From: Rubrivivax sp.
GTDB lineage: Bacteria > Pseudomonadota > Gammaproteobacteria > Burkholderiales > Burkholderiaceae_C
Assembly (NCBI GenBank): GCA_022842595.1
Contig: JALHPF010000001.1
Location: 248,001-312,000 of the forward strand
Reading direction: 5' to 3'
Length of the DNA stretch: 64,000 nt
The notes beneath the pieces were generated by a model. The model was not told the DNA's origin. It worked only from the letters and a program-made list of their open reading frames with translations, and did no database searches. Shown here in pieces: positions 27,622 through 36,353 of this stretch (position 1 is the stretch's first letter; each line of letters opens with the position of its first letter). The translations under genes were made by a program, and so were the position numbers.

Positions 27622-28599
27622 ATGACCCGCCGTCACCTGCTCGTGCTGGCCGGGCTGGCCTGGGCCGCTCCGGCCCTGCTGCGCAGCGCCTGGGCCCAGG
27701 CGCCCGAAGAACGGCGCCAGGGCGAGTGGGTGATCCTGCGCGCTCGCTACGGAACATCCGAGCACAGTGTCGACGTCACCCAGCGCCTGCGTGAGCTGGC
27801 TCGGCGCGACGAGCGCTTCCGCATGGGCAACACCACCTTCGGCGTCGACCCGCACCCGGACCGGGTGAAGACGCTGCAGATCGTGGCGCGTGGCAGCAAC
27901 GGCCAGGAACGCACCTTCGAATACGCCGAGGGCAGCATCGTCGACGGCAGCCAGTTCGCCAGCTGGGGCAGCGGCAACTGGGGTGGTGGCGCAGGCGGGG
28001 GTGCAGGCGGGGGTGTCGACAGCGGCGACTACCTCATCCTGCAGGCCCGCTACGGCACGGCCGAGCGCCATGTCGACGTCACCCAACGGCTGAAGCAGCT
28101 GGCGCGGCGCGACCGCGAGTTCCGCATGGGCAACAGCAGCTTCGGCGTCGACCCGCACCCCAACCGCGTCAAGACCCTGCGCATCTTCGCGCGTGGCCTC
28201 GACGGCCGGACGCGCACGTTCGAATACGGCGAGGGCAGCCTGGTGGACGGCAGCCAGTTCAAGGGCTGGGCCAGTGGCCGCTGGGGCAGCGGCTGGAACG
28301 GCGGCTGGGGGGGTTCGGGCGGCACGGAAGGTGGCGGCCAGATCGGGCCGGGCCGGCCGCAGCGCCTGACCATCATCAACGCCCGCTACGGCGCCGGCCA
28401 GCGCCAGCGCGACGTGACGCAAGCGCTGCGCTCACGCATCCAGGGCGGCAGGCTCGAGGTGCTGGTCGACAACGGCCTGCTGAACGGCATCGACCCCGCG
28501 CCCAATCAGCCCAAGCAAGTGCGGCTCACCTATCGGCTGGACAACGGCGGCCAACAGTCGCTGATCGTTGCCGAGGGCCAGCTGCTGCGCCTGCCGTGA
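27622..28599 (+). CDS. Exported protein with three DUF3395-like repeats
   Basis: No characterised function recognised. The 325-residue protein starts MTRRHLLVLAGLAWAAPALL, a signal with a twin-arginine-like TRRHLLV and cleavage after about residue 26 (AWA). Three copies of a module of about 75 residues follow. Copies 1 (about 37-110) and 2 (about 135-210) are nearly identical, sharing DVTQRL, FRMGN, FGVDPHP and RVKTL. The third (about 250-325) is diverged (ARYG, DVTQAL, GIDPAP). The pattern YG...DVT...G.DP.P...K resembles the DUF3395 domain seen at the end of DnaJ-like proteins. The linkers are Gly/Trp/Ser-rich. Copy 3 has a shorter loop and lacks the ARRD insertion. The stop overlaps the next gene by four bases. 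Confidence 0.78.
   Translation: MTRRHLLVLAGLAWAAPALLRSAWAQAPEERRQGEWVILRARYGTSEHSVDVTQRLRELARRDERFRMGNTTFGVDPHPDRVKTLQIVARGSNGQERTFEYAEGSIVDGSQFASWGSGNWGGGAGGGAGGGVDSGDYLILQARYGTAERHVDVTQRLKQLARRDREFRMGNSSFGVDPHPNRVKTLRIFARGLDGRTRTFEYGEGSLVDGSQFKGWASGRWGSGWNGGWGGSGGTEGGGQIGPGRPQRLTIINARYGAGQRQRDVTQALRSRIQGGRLEVLVDNGLLNGIDPAPNQPKQVRLTYRLDNGGQQSLIVAEGQLLRLP
27991..28014 (+). repeat. Perfect 12-bp tandem duplication in a glycine linker
   Basis: GCAGGCGGGGGT occurs twice back to back (27991-28002, 28003-28014), encoding AGGGAGGG in the first linker of the three-repeat protein. Such a run may change copy number by slippage in frame. Confidence 0.8.
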
Positions 28600-29177
28600 C
28601 TGGCAGCGCAGGCGGCCGCGAACAGACTGGCAGGGGCGAAGGCCTTCAGGCCCATGCCGAACTTGCGCTGCCCTTCCTGGGCGGCTACCCCACGCATCTG
28701 CTGCAACCCGTGCGTCAGGCCTTGGCCGAAGGCACTCTGGGCGAGCACCTCGCGCGCCGCTACCCCGAAGCCCACGCCATACGCAGCGACACCCTGCTGT
28801 ACGAGCACGCCGCCGCCTTCAAGCAGCGCCATCTGCGCCACGCCGGCCCGCTGGCCAAGGTGGTGTTCGACAACCGCCTGCAGCTGGACCACCGCGCACT
28901 CGGCACATTGACCAGCGTCTCGCGCGTGCAGGGCGGCAACCTCAAGGCCAAGCGCGAGATCCGCATCTCGGCGGTGTTCAAGGCCGCCCCTGCGGCCATG
29001 CTCGACATGATCCTGGTGCACGAACTGGCGCACCTGAAGGAGCGCGAGCACGACAAGGCCTTCTACGCGCTGTGCCAGCACATGCTGCCCGACTACCACC
29101 AGGTCGAGTTCGACACGCGGCTGTACCTCACCTGGCTGGCGGCGCAGCGGCAGGCCTCACCGCCAGGCCCGGCCTGA
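28596..29177 (+). CDS. YgjP-like (M48-type) metallopeptidase domain protein
   Basis: A 193-residue protein with HELAHLKEREHDKAF at about 145-159, the zinc motif of the YgjP-like metallopeptidase family. Glu of HELAH is the presumed catalytic base and the second and third His bind metal. The conserved YLTWL near the C-terminus and the RISAVFKAAP segment fit the family. There is no signal peptide, so it should be cytosolic. The GTG start at 28596 overlaps the stop of the exported three-repeat protein (GTGA), so the two are translationally coupled although the partner is exported. The physiological substrate of this family is not established. Confidence 0.83.
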   Translation: MTGSAGGREQTGRGEGLQAHAELALPFLGGYPTHLLQPVRQALAEGTLGEHLARRYPEAHAIRSDTLLYEHAAAFKQRHLRHAGPLAKVVFDNRLQLDHRALGTLTSVSRVQGGNLKAKREIRISAVFKAAPAAMLDMILVHELAHLKEREHDKAFYALCQHMLPDYHQVEFDTRLYLTWLAAQRQASPPGPA

Positions 29178-29374
29178 CCCCCAGCGGCCATGGTCCGAGT
29201 CGGCGACCCGGCGTGCAGCTTCCGCGGCAACGGCAGCTGGCGGCCACGGCCGGCGTGCCAACCCCGGCTGCCTTGGCACTGGGCTTGCTAAAGCCAGGTC
29301 GGGCCCTGCAAAACCTGCCATCTCAGCGCGACCCGCCGCCGGCCCAGGCGGGCCCGCGCGTGGAGCCTTTTCCG

Positions 29375-30352
29375 ATGAAGCGTCGCGACCTGCTGGCTGC
29401 TGGTGCAGCCACCCTGGCGGCACCTGCCGTTGTCATGGCACAAGCTGCCTGGCCCACCCGTGGCCCCATCAAGCTCGTCGCCCAGTTCCCACCCGGCGGC
29501 CTGGTCGACACCGTCTCGCGGCTGATGGCGCCGCACCTGTCGATGGCCCTCGGCCAGTCGGTGGTGGTGGAAAACCGGCCCGGTGCCGGCGGCATCATCG
29601 GCACCGACTTCGTGGCCAAGCAGCCCGCCGACGGCTACACGCTCCTCGTCAGCCATGCCGCCGTGCATGTGTACGCCGCCGCCACGCGCCGCACGCTGCC
29701 CTTCGACCCGCTGGCCGACTTCACCCACCTCGGCATGCTCTGCGAGGCGCCGATGATCCTGGCCGTGCGCGCGCAGTCGCCGTTCCAGACGCTGGAACAG
29801 TACGTGGCCGCGGCACGCAAGCAACCGGTGCGCTACGGCACGTCGGGCATCGGCTCGGCCAACCACCTGTTCGGCGAGCTGCTGAAGATCGAGGGCAAGG
29901 CACCCGAGCACGACCACGTGCCCTACCAGGGCAGTGCCCCGGCCATGCAGGACCTGCTGGGCGGCCAGATCGACGGCGTCTTCGACCCCATCACCACCAA
30001 CGTCGCGGCGCTGAAGGCCGGCTCGCTGCGGGCGCTGGCCGTGTCCACGCCGAAGCGACTGGCGGCTCTGCCGAACATTCCCACCTTCGCCGAGCTCGGC
30101 TATGCCAAGCTCACCGGCGCGCAGTGGCTCGGGCTGTCGGCACCGAAGGACCTGCCCGCGCCCATGGTGCAGCGCCTGTCGGCCCTGATTCCTGAACTGC
30201 TGGCGCGGCCCGATGTCGCCACGCGCCTGGAAGAGCTGCAGACGCTGCCACGCAAGCCCACGGTCATGGGCGACGCCTTCGTGCAGATGGTGCGCGGGGA
30301 AATCGACACCTGGCGCAGCGTTGCGCGCACGTCCAAGGTCGAAGTGATATAG
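29375..30352 (+). CDS. Bug-type (TctC) extracytoplasmic solute receptor
   Basis: A 325-residue periplasmic binding protein. The N-terminus MKRRDLLAAGAATLAAPAVV is a signal with a twin-arginine-like KRRDLLA; cleavage falls after about residue 22 (VMA). Hallmarks of the Bug family follow: PIKLVAQFPPGGLVDTVSR (about 31-49), VVVENRPGAGGIIGTDFVAK, and FDPITTNV. Bug receptors bind carboxylates or other small acids for tripartite tricarboxylate transporters. No tctA/tctB membrane genes are near, so this is one of the many orphan Bug receptors typical of Burkholderiales. The start at 29375 is set by the signal peptide. The 29178-29374 gap upstream shows no gene. Confidence 0.9.
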   Translation: MKRRDLLAAGAATLAAPAVVMAQAAWPTRGPIKLVAQFPPGGLVDTVSRLMAPHLSMALGQSVVVENRPGAGGIIGTDFVAKQPADGYTLLVSHAAVHVYAAATRRTLPFDPLADFTHLGMLCEAPMILAVRAQSPFQTLEQYVAAARKQPVRYGTSGIGSANHLFGELLKIEGKAPEHDHVPYQGSAPAMQDLLGGQIDGVFDPITTNVAALKAGSLRALAVSTPKRLAALPNIPTFAELGYAKLTGAQWLGLSAPKDLPAPMVQRLSALIPELLARPDVATRLEELQTLPRKPTVMGDAFVQMVRGEIDTWRSVARTSKVEVI

Positions 30353-30386
30353 CCTGCGCACGCCGCCACTTCCTGCAGCGCCTGCC

Positions 30387-30827
30387 ATGAACCCAGCCTC
30401 CGTGAACGCACCTGCCAACACCGACCCGACCACGCCCGGCGCGGTCGTCGACGAGTTCCTGCGCCTGATCATGATCCCCGACCCGGTGGCGGCGCGCCGC
30501 TTCGTCGCCCCCGGCTTGCGCATCCGCTTCACCGGCGGGCGCGCGATGGCCGACCCGACCGAGTGCACCGCTTTCAACGCGTCGCGCTACAAATGGGTGA
30601 AAAAACGCATCGAACGCACCGAAACGGTGGCCCGGGCCGCCGACGCCGACGAAGACGTGGTCTACAGCCTGGGCACGCTGTACGGCGAATGGCCCGACGG
30701 CACGCCCTTCGAAGGCAACCGCTATGTCGACCGCTACGTGGTTCGCGGCGGGCTCATCACCCACATGGACGTTTGGAACGACAGTGCCGAATGGCTGATG
30801 GTGCGCGCCGGCCTGGCCACGCTGTAG
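30387..30827 (+). CDS. NTF2-like (SnoaL-fold) protein
   Basis: A 146-residue soluble protein with an NTF2-like cone fold. It has a helix-rich start (AVVDEFLRLIMIPDPVAARRFVAPGL), then strands ending in GNRYVDRYVVRGGLITHMDVWNDSAEWL (about 110-137), the conserved exit of SnoaL/ketosteroid-isomerase-like proteins. The family includes isomerases, cyclases and hydrolases as well as non-enzymatic members, and no catalytic residues can be assigned with confidence. It lies 34 bp after the Bug receptor and 7 bp before the polysaccharide deacetylase, so the three may form one transcript handling a common compound. That link is inference. Confidence 0.8.
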   Translation: MNPASVNAPANTDPTTPGAVVDEFLRLIMIPDPVAARRFVAPGLRIRFTGGRAMADPTECTAFNASRYKWVKKRIERTETVARAADADEDVVYSLGTLYGEWPDGTPFEGNRYVDRYVVRGGLITHMDVWNDSAEWLMVRAGLATL

Positions 30828-30834
30828 CCCGGGT

Positions 30835-31776
30835 GTGAGCACCGCAGCCACGTCGCCGGTCTACACCGGCTTGCTGCCCACCCACGGGCGGTTCGATTAC
30901 CTGCCCATCAGCCGAAGGCCGCACTATCGCTGGCCGGGTGGTGCCGGGCTGGCGGTCTACATCGGCTTCAACATCGAGCACTTCGCTTTCGGCGAAGGCC
31001 TGGGGGCAGCCATCGGGCCGGCCAGTCCCGACCCGCGCTCGCCGGATGTACTGAACTACAGCTGGCGCGAGTACGGCAACCGCGTCGGCGCCTGGCGTTG
31101 CCTCGACCTCTTCGACAGCCTGTGCCTGCCCGCAGCAGCACTCATCAACACCGCGCTCTACGACCACTGTCCCGAGCTGGTGGCGGCCTGCGTGGCCCGC
31201 GGCGACGAACTCGTGGGCCACGGCCACAGCAATGCCGAACGCCAGGGCAGCCTGGCCGAAGCCGGTGAACGTGAACTTCTGCTGCACTGCCGCCAGCAGA
31301 TGCAGGCCCACAGTGGCGCCACGCCGGCAGGCTGGCTTTCACCGTGGATTTCTGAAAGCCCGCACACCCCCGACCTGCTGGCCGAAACCGGCTACAGCTA
31401 TACCCTGAACTGGTGCCACGACGACCAGCCGCTGCCGATGCGCACCCGCAGCGGCCAGCCCTTGTGGGCCGTGCCCTACCCGCAGGAATTGAACGATATT
31501 CCGATGATCATGGCCCGCCAGATGGACGGCAAGGACTTCGCCCAGATGATCGTCGACCAGCTCGACGAGATGCTCGACCAGACCCGTCACTCGCGGGCCC
31601 CGGCGCTGGTCATGGGCATCGCGCTGCACCCGTACATCGTGGGCCAGCCCTACCGGCTGCGGCACTTGCGGCGGGCGCTGCAGCGGGTGGCGGCGGCGCG
31701 CGACGCAGGCGAGGTGTGGATGACGACGCCAGGGGCGATTGCCCGGCATGCGCAGGCCCAGGGTCCGACGCCGTAG
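30835..31776 (+). CDS. Polysaccharide deacetylase family protein
   Basis: A 313-residue NodB-fold protein. It begins with YRWPGGAGLAVYIGFNIEHF (about 30-49), in the place where deacetylases and PuuE-type allantoinases have the metal-binding acid. The later GDELVGHGHSNAE (about 121-133) supplies the two metal His. MGIALHPYIVGQPYRLRHL near 260 carries the conserved C-terminal His-Pro. The family hydrolyses N-linked acyl groups or ring amides; PuuE/Cda1-like members act on small molecules rather than sugars, and this sequence looks closer to those. The Asp of the usual DD pair reads Asn (FNIEH). The start is a GTG at 30835. Confidence 0.84.
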   Translation: MSTAATSPVYTGLLPTHGRFDYLPISRRPHYRWPGGAGLAVYIGFNIEHFAFGEGLGAAIGPASPDPRSPDVLNYSWREYGNRVGAWRCLDLFDSLCLPAAALINTALYDHCPELVAACVARGDELVGHGHSNAERQGSLAEAGERELLLHCRQQMQAHSGATPAGWLSPWISESPHTPDLLAETGYSYTLNWCHDDQPLPMRTRSGQPLWAVPYPQELNDIPMIMARQMDGKDFAQMIVDQLDEMLDQTRHSRAPALVMGIALHPYIVGQPYRLRHLRRALQRVAAARDAGEVWMTTPGAIARHAQAQGPTP

Positions 31777-31831
31777 GCCCAGGTGTCGTGCTTGCTCGCG
31801 TCCGGGCGGGCATGCTGGCGCTGCAGTGCCA

Positions 31832-31867
31832 TGAGACCGGTGAGACCGGTAACCCGGTGAGCCCGGT
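31832..31867 (+). repeat. Short degenerate 9-mer tandem repeat
   Basis: The stretch reads GAGACCGGT, GAGACCGGT, AACCCGGT, GAGCCCGGT, all in the 121-bp gap before the CheB-CheR gene. It may be a regulator-binding array or chance low complexity; nothing else was recognised in the gap. Confidence 0.45.
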
Positions 31868-31897
31868 GCAGGCAACGGTCAGCACGCATACTCGCCC

Positions 31898-34483
31898 ATG
31901 CCCGATGCGCCTTCACTGCCCGCCTTCGACATGCCAGGCGCCGGCGTGCGAATGGTCGGCCTGGGAGCTTCCGCGGGGGGGCTGGCGCCACTCGAACAGT
32001 TTCTGAGTCAGGTGCGGCCGTCCAGCGGCCTGGCCTATCTGGTGGTGCAACACCTCGACCCCACCCACAAGACTCTGCTCGGCGAGCTGCTGCAACGCAC
32101 CACCGCGATGCCGGTGCACGAGCCCACCGATGGCCAGCGCATCCAGGCCGATTCGGTCTACGTCATTCCACCCGGTACCGAAATGACGGTGCAGGCCGGC
32201 GTACTGAAACTGGCCAAGCCCGCCCAGCCGCGCGGACAGCGCCTGCCTGTGGACGTGCTGTTCGCATCGCTGGCGCAGGCACTGGGCAGCCGGGCCATCG
32301 GCGTCGTGTTGTCGGGCATGGGTTCAGACGGAACCCTGGGCCTGCAGGCCATCAAGGCGCAGGGCGGGCTGACCCTGGCGCAAGAGCCGGAATCGGCCCT
32401 GTTCGATTCGATGCCCCGCAGCGCGATCGCTTCAGGCTGTGTCGACGTGGTGGCCCTGCCGAACGACATGCCGCTGCGCATCCAGAGCCACACCAAGACG
32501 CCGGCGGCAGCCGAGGCCGTGCTGCCAGAAGAAACGCCGCCAGCGGCCTGCCCGGCGCCAGGCGCCACGGACTTGCAGACCATCCTGGCGCTGGTGTACG
32601 AGCGCACCCGGCATGACCTGAGCCAGTACAAAGCGAACACGCTGGTGCGCCGCATCGAGCGGCGCCAAGCCCTGCATGGCCTGGCGTCGACGGCCGACTA
32701 CGCCGACTTCCTGCGCACGAACCCGCAGGAACTGGACCTGCTGTTCCAGGAAATGCTGATCGGTGTCACTTCGTTCTTCCGCGACTCGGACGCCTGGACA
32801 GACGCGCTTGAGCGGGTGCTGCCGCCCCTGCTGGAACGGCATGCCGAAGGTGCCGGCCCGCTGCGCGCCTGGGTGGTGGGCTGCTCGACGGGCGAGGAGG
32901 CCTATTCGCTGGCCATGGCCTTCATCGAGGCGCAGGAAGCAATGCCCGCACAGCGCCAGCACGAACTGCAGATCTTCGCCACCGACCTGAACGCCGAAGC
33001 CATCGCCGTGGCGCGGGCCGGGCGCTACCCCGCCAGCGTGGCCCGGGACCTGTCGCCCGAACGGCTGGCCCGCTTCTTCACCGAGCAGGCCGACGGCCTG
33101 CACATCGGCAAGCGCCTGCGCGACATGGTGCTGTTTGCAGTGCACGACGCCACCACCGACCCGCCCTTCACGCGGCTGGACTTCCTTTCATGCCGCAACC
33201 TGCTCATCTACCTGGGCAGCACGCTGCAGAAGCGGCTGATTCCTCTCTTCCATTACAGCCTTCGGCCGGGCGGCGCCCTGATGCTGGGAACGTCGGAAAC
33301 CATCGGGCGCGCGCATTCGCTGTTCCGCCCGCTGCACCCGAAGTCCCGGCTCTACTGGCGCAACGACCACGAAGGCACCGGCAGCAGCGACAACAGCGTC
33401 GTCTTCCCCACCCGTCGGCGCCGGGCCGTCCGCTCGACAACGCAGGAGACCGCCATGGTCCACCCCGACACGCCCCCGGCCAACCTGCAGTCGCTGGCCG
33501 ACCACCTATTGCTGCAGACCCACACGCCCGCGGCCGTGCTGGTCAACGAAGGCGGCGACATCGTCTACGTCAGCGGCAGCACCGGCCGCTATCTGGAACC
33601 CGCAGCGGGCAAGGCTAACTGGAACATCCACGTGATGGCCCGGCCGGCCATCCGCACCCAGCTCGCACTGGCGCTGCGCACGGCGCTGAACGAAAAGACA
33701 TCGGTCGAACTGCATGCGCTGCCACTGGCCGAAGACGCGCCCGCCGCGGTCGACATCACCGTGCAGACGGTGCTGCAACCGCATGCGCTGGCCGGCATGG
33801 CCATGATCGTCTTTCGCGACCTGCCGCCCGCCACCACCGGCCGTCGCAGGCGCGGCACGAAGCCATCAGGCGGCGAGCCCGCCATGGCCGAAGCCTTGCT
33901 GCGCGCGCGCCAGGAGATCGACGCGCTGCGCCAGGAGACGCGCAGCTCGCACGAGGAACTGCAGGCCGCGAACGAGGAACTGCAGTCGACCAACGAGGAA
34001 CTTCAGTCCGCCAACGAAGAGCTGACGACGTCGAAGGAAGAGGCGCAGTCGATGAACGAGGAACTGCAGACCATCAACGGCGAACTGCAGACCAAGCTCG
34101 ACGACCTGGCGCTGGCGCAGAGCGACATGCAGAACCTGCTGAACAGCACCGACATCGCGACGCTCTTTCTGGACAACCACCTGAACGTGCGGCGCTACAC
34201 CGAACAGATTGCCCGGGTGGTGCATCTGCGCCCGGGCGACATCGGCCGGCCGCTCAGCGAACTGGCCAGCACCCTGCTGTACCCCGAGCTGCACGCCGAC
34301 GTGAAGGAGACCCTGCGAACGCTGGTCTTCAGCGAAAAGCAGATCGCCACCAGCGACGGCCACTGGTTCGCCGTGCGAATCATGCCGTACCGGACACTGG
34401 CCGACGTCATCCAGGGCGTGGTCATCACCTTCGTCGACATCACCGTCGCAAAAGAACTCGAGTCACGGCTGCGCAAGGCGTAG
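31898..34483 (+). CDS. CheB-CheR fusion protein with PAS domains
   Basis: An 861-residue hybrid of chemoreceptor methylesterase and methyltransferase. The CheB part (about 17-195) retains GLGASAGGL, QHLDPTHKT and GMGSDGTLG, which hold the Ser, His and Asp of the catalytic triad. The CheR part (about 220-480) has FQEMLIGVTSFFRD, the SAM-binding GCSTGEEAYSLAM and FLSCRNLLIYLG. A PAS-like segment follows (about 535-650), then a coiled coil with seven-residue NEELQ repeats (about 660-745) and a C-terminal PAS (about 747-855). There is no receiver domain and no C-terminal kinase, unlike many CheB-CheR-PAS kinases. It could adjust receptor methylation or serve an Alternative Cellular Function system. 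No cheA/cheW is in the window. Confidence 0.92.
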   Translation: MPDAPSLPAFDMPGAGVRMVGLGASAGGLAPLEQFLSQVRPSSGLAYLVVQHLDPTHKTLLGELLQRTTAMPVHEPTDGQRIQADSVYVIPPGTEMTVQAGVLKLAKPAQPRGQRLPVDVLFASLAQALGSRAIGVVLSGMGSDGTLGLQAIKAQGGLTLAQEPESALFDSMPRSAIASGCVDVVALPNDMPLRIQSHTKTPAAAEAVLPEETPPAACPAPGATDLQTILALVYERTRHDLSQYKANTLVRRIERRQALHGLASTADYADFLRTNPQELDLLFQEMLIGVTSFFRDSDAWTDALERVLPPLLERHAEGAGPLRAWVVGCSTGEEAYSLAMAFIEAQEAMPAQRQHELQIFATDLNAEAIAVARAGRYPASVARDLSPERLARFFTEQADGLHIGKRLRDMVLFAVHDATTDPPFTRLDFLSCRNLLIYLGSTLQKRLIPLFHYSLRPGGALMLGTSETIGRAHSLFRPLHPKSRLYWRNDHEGTGSSDNSVVFPTRRRRAVRSTTQETAMVHPDTPPANLQSLADHLLLQTHTPAAVLVNEGGDIVYVSGSTGRYLEPAAGKANWNIHVMARPAIRTQLALALRTALNEKTSVELHALPLAEDAPAAVDITVQTVLQPHALAGMAMIVFRDLPPATTGRRRRGTKPSGGEPAMAEALLRARQEIDALRQETRSSHEELQAANEELQSTNEELQSANEELTTSKEEAQSMNEELQTINGELQTKLDDLALAQSDMQNLLNSTDIATLFLDNHLNVRRYTEQIARVVHLRPGDIGRPLSELASTLLYPELHADVKETLRTLVFSEKQIATSDGHWFAVRIMPYRTLADVIQGVVITFVDITVAKELESRLRKA

Positions 34484-34536
34484 AGTCAGATTCCACGCGC
34501 GCCAGCGCACACACGCCGAAACGCCCTGACGCCACC

Positions 34537-35166
34537 ATGCCCGACCAGCCTGTCCACGCTTTCGATCCGGATGCCATGGCGGCGCTGCGCGGTCGGGCCG
34601 CTTCACGGCTGACAGGCAAGGCCGCCACCCTCGGCTCGGCCGCTGGCAGTGCCGACGCGCTGACCGTGCTGCACGCCATGGCGTGTTCGCCGCAAACCGC
34701 GGCCGATGCGCTGAAAATCCTGCACGAACTGCAGGTGCATCAGGTTGAAGTGGACCTGCAGGCGCAGGAACTGCGGGAATCGCGGACCGAACTCGAGTCC
34801 GCGCTGCGGGGGCAGATCGAGCTCTACGACAGCCAGCCCGTGGGCTGCTTCACGGTGGACCCCCACTCGGCGCTGATCGCGTTGAACCGGGCCGGCAGCA
34901 CCATGCTGGGTGTGGGCCACGCAGACGCCCTGGGCCTGCCACTGGCGGCATTCTTCGACGCCGACGGTGGCCGCCAGTTCAGAACCGCCCTGAACGACGG
35001 CGCCCGGCGCACTGGGCGCTCACCCCTGTTGCTCAGCCTGCGATGCAAGGGCGGCCCGGAACGGCCGGTGCTCGTCAACGTCGGCAAGGACCCCGCTTCA
35101 AGCCGCTTCCTGGTGAACTTGACTTACGCTGGCGACATGCCCGCGTCGGAACCTGCACACACCTGA
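34537..35166 (+). CDS. Stand-alone PAS-domain protein
   Basis: A 209-residue soluble protein. A helical N-terminus contains ILHELQVHQVEVDLQAQELR (about 66-85), a coiled-coil motif usually found just before PAS-histidine kinases. A PAS domain follows (about 97-200: YDSQPVGCFTVDPHSALIALNRAGSTMLG). The protein stops after the PAS, with no kinase, GGDEF or other output domain, so it may be a truncated kinase sensor or act through dimerisation with other PAS proteins. It lies 53 bp after the CheB-CheR fusion and converges with the Crp-like gene. No cofactor-binding residue can be assigned. Confidence 0.85.
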   Translation: MPDQPVHAFDPDAMAALRGRAASRLTGKAATLGSAAGSADALTVLHAMACSPQTAADALKILHELQVHQVEVDLQAQELRESRTELESALRGQIELYDSQPVGCFTVDPHSALIALNRAGSTMLGVGHADALGLPLAAFFDADGGRQFRTALNDGARRTGRSPLLLSLRCKGGPERPVLVNVGKDPASSRFLVNLTYAGDMPASEPAHT

Positions 35167-35193
35167 GCGGGCACCGTGCCGCCAAGGCTGGCG

Positions 35194-35913
35194 CTAGCGG
35201 GCGGTGCGATTCGGCAGCAGGCGGTCGTACTCGGCCTTCACCACGGCATAACACTCGCAGGTGCGTCTTTCCATGCCCGGTCGGTCCAGCACCTTGATGT
35301 GGCCGCGTGTGTAGCGGATCAGCCCGGCCGTCTGCAGCTTCAGTGCAGCTTCGGTGACGCCTTCGCGGCGTACGCCCAGCATGTTGGCGATCAATTCCTG
35401 AGTCATCGTGAGCTCATCGCCATGCAGGCGGTCCAGGCTCAGCAGCAACCAGCGGCACAGCTGCTGGTCGATGGAATGGTGGCGGTTGCACACCGCTGTC
35501 TGCGCCATCTGGGTGATCAATGCCTGGGTGTAGCGCAGCAGCAGCTGCAAGACCGCCGCCGACTGGCCGAATTCGGTCTTGATGGTTCGCGCCGTCAGGC
35601 GGTAAGCCATGCCCGCGCTCTGGACAACGGCGCGGTTGGGCGTGGTGTCGCCGCCCATGAACAGGGCAATGCCGACCACCCCTTCGTGGCCGACCACGGC
35701 AATCTCGGCCGACTGACCGCTTTCGGTGACGTAGAGCAGCGAGACGATGGACGTCGTCGGGAAATAGACATGGCTCTGAGTGCTTCCCGATTCGTACAAC
35801 ACCTGGCCCAGGTCCAGTCTGACGAGTTCGAGTTGGTGCCGCCAACGCTCGATTTCCTCGCCAGGAAGCGCAGCCAGAAGCTGGTTGGAAGTGGGGTCGT
35901 TGGTGCCGGGCAG
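35194..35913 (-). CDS. Crp/Fnr-family transcriptional regulator
   Basis: The family-like part is about 235 residues. A cyclic-nucleotide-binding beta barrel (VLYESGSTQSHVYFPTTSIV, GQSAEIAVVGHEGVVGIALF) precedes a winged-helix domain with LTMTQELIANMLGVRREGV as the recognition helix pair. The C-terminus has a conserved CECYAVVKAEYDRLLP. No Fnr-type Cys cluster is visible. The start is uncertain: no ATG, GTG or TTG lies near the expected N-terminus (about PTSNQLLAALPGEE). A CTG at 35913 is preceded by GGGGAAAAG. The next in-frame ATG is at 36078, and using it would overlap the small upstream gene. It is probably the last gene of a minus-strand group with 35984-36313 and 36354-36935. Confidence 0.82.
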   Translation of the reverse strand: MPGTNDPTSNQLLAALPGEEIERWRHQLELVRLDLGQVLYESGSTQSHVYFPTTSIVSLLYVTESGQSAEIAVVGHEGVVGIALFMGGDTTPNRAVVQSAGMAYRLTARTIKTEFGQSAAVLQLLLRYTQALITQMAQTAVCNRHHSIDQQLCRWLLLSLDRLHGDELTMTQELIANMLGVRREGVTEAALKLQTAGLIRYTRGHIKVLDRPGMERRTCECYAVVKAEYDRLLPNRTAR

Positions 35914-35983
35914 AGCTTTTCCCCGATGGCTCTCGGCAGATGGATTGCCGACCCCGGAGATTACCCCAGTTGGCGAGCGTCCA

Positions 35984-36313
35984 TCAGAACAAAGATGGCG
36001 GCTCCCGTTGTACAGACACCGCGGTGCAGCGCAGCGGCACCGACCTGCGCAGCTGGTCCAGCGCGTCGATGCACTCATGGAGCGCCGTCGTGCCTGTGGG
36101 CGGCTGCACAGCGCCACCGTTCGAAACCGGCCTGCGCTCGGCCAGATGGACCAGCCGGTCCAGAGCCGCACGAAACATCACATCCCAGTCCTCGGCAGCA
36201 ATATCCGCCACCGCGCACGCCGGTCGCGAGCTTGGCGCGCTGAGACAGGGCGCAGCCGGCCGCGGCAACCAGTCTCGGGCTGCGGATGCAGTCGGTAAAA
36301 GGAAGTTGCTCAT
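35984..36313 (-). CDS. Small hypothetical protein (109 aa)
   Basis: No family recognised with certainty. From ATG 36313 (MSNFLLPTASAARDW) the protein has a variable N-terminus. A C-terminal helical segment follows (EDWDVMFRAALDRLVHLAERR, then ALHECIDALDQLRRSV), which looks like a genuine helical bundle. It sits between a receiver gene and the Crp-like gene on the same strand, 40 bp after the former, so co-expression is likely. No strong ribosome-binding site is visible. It could be a small regulatory or docking protein, or a spurious frame; the helical amphipathic pattern favours real coding. Confidence 0.5.
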   Translation of the reverse strand: MSNFLLPTASAARDWLPRPAAPCLSAPSSRPACAVADIAAEDWDVMFRAALDRLVHLAERRPVSNGGAVQPPTGTTALHECIDALDQLRRSVPLRCTAVSVQREPPSLF

Positions 36314-36353
36314 GTGCAGCAGATCGCTTCGGTCGTGGTGCATGGCTGGCCCG

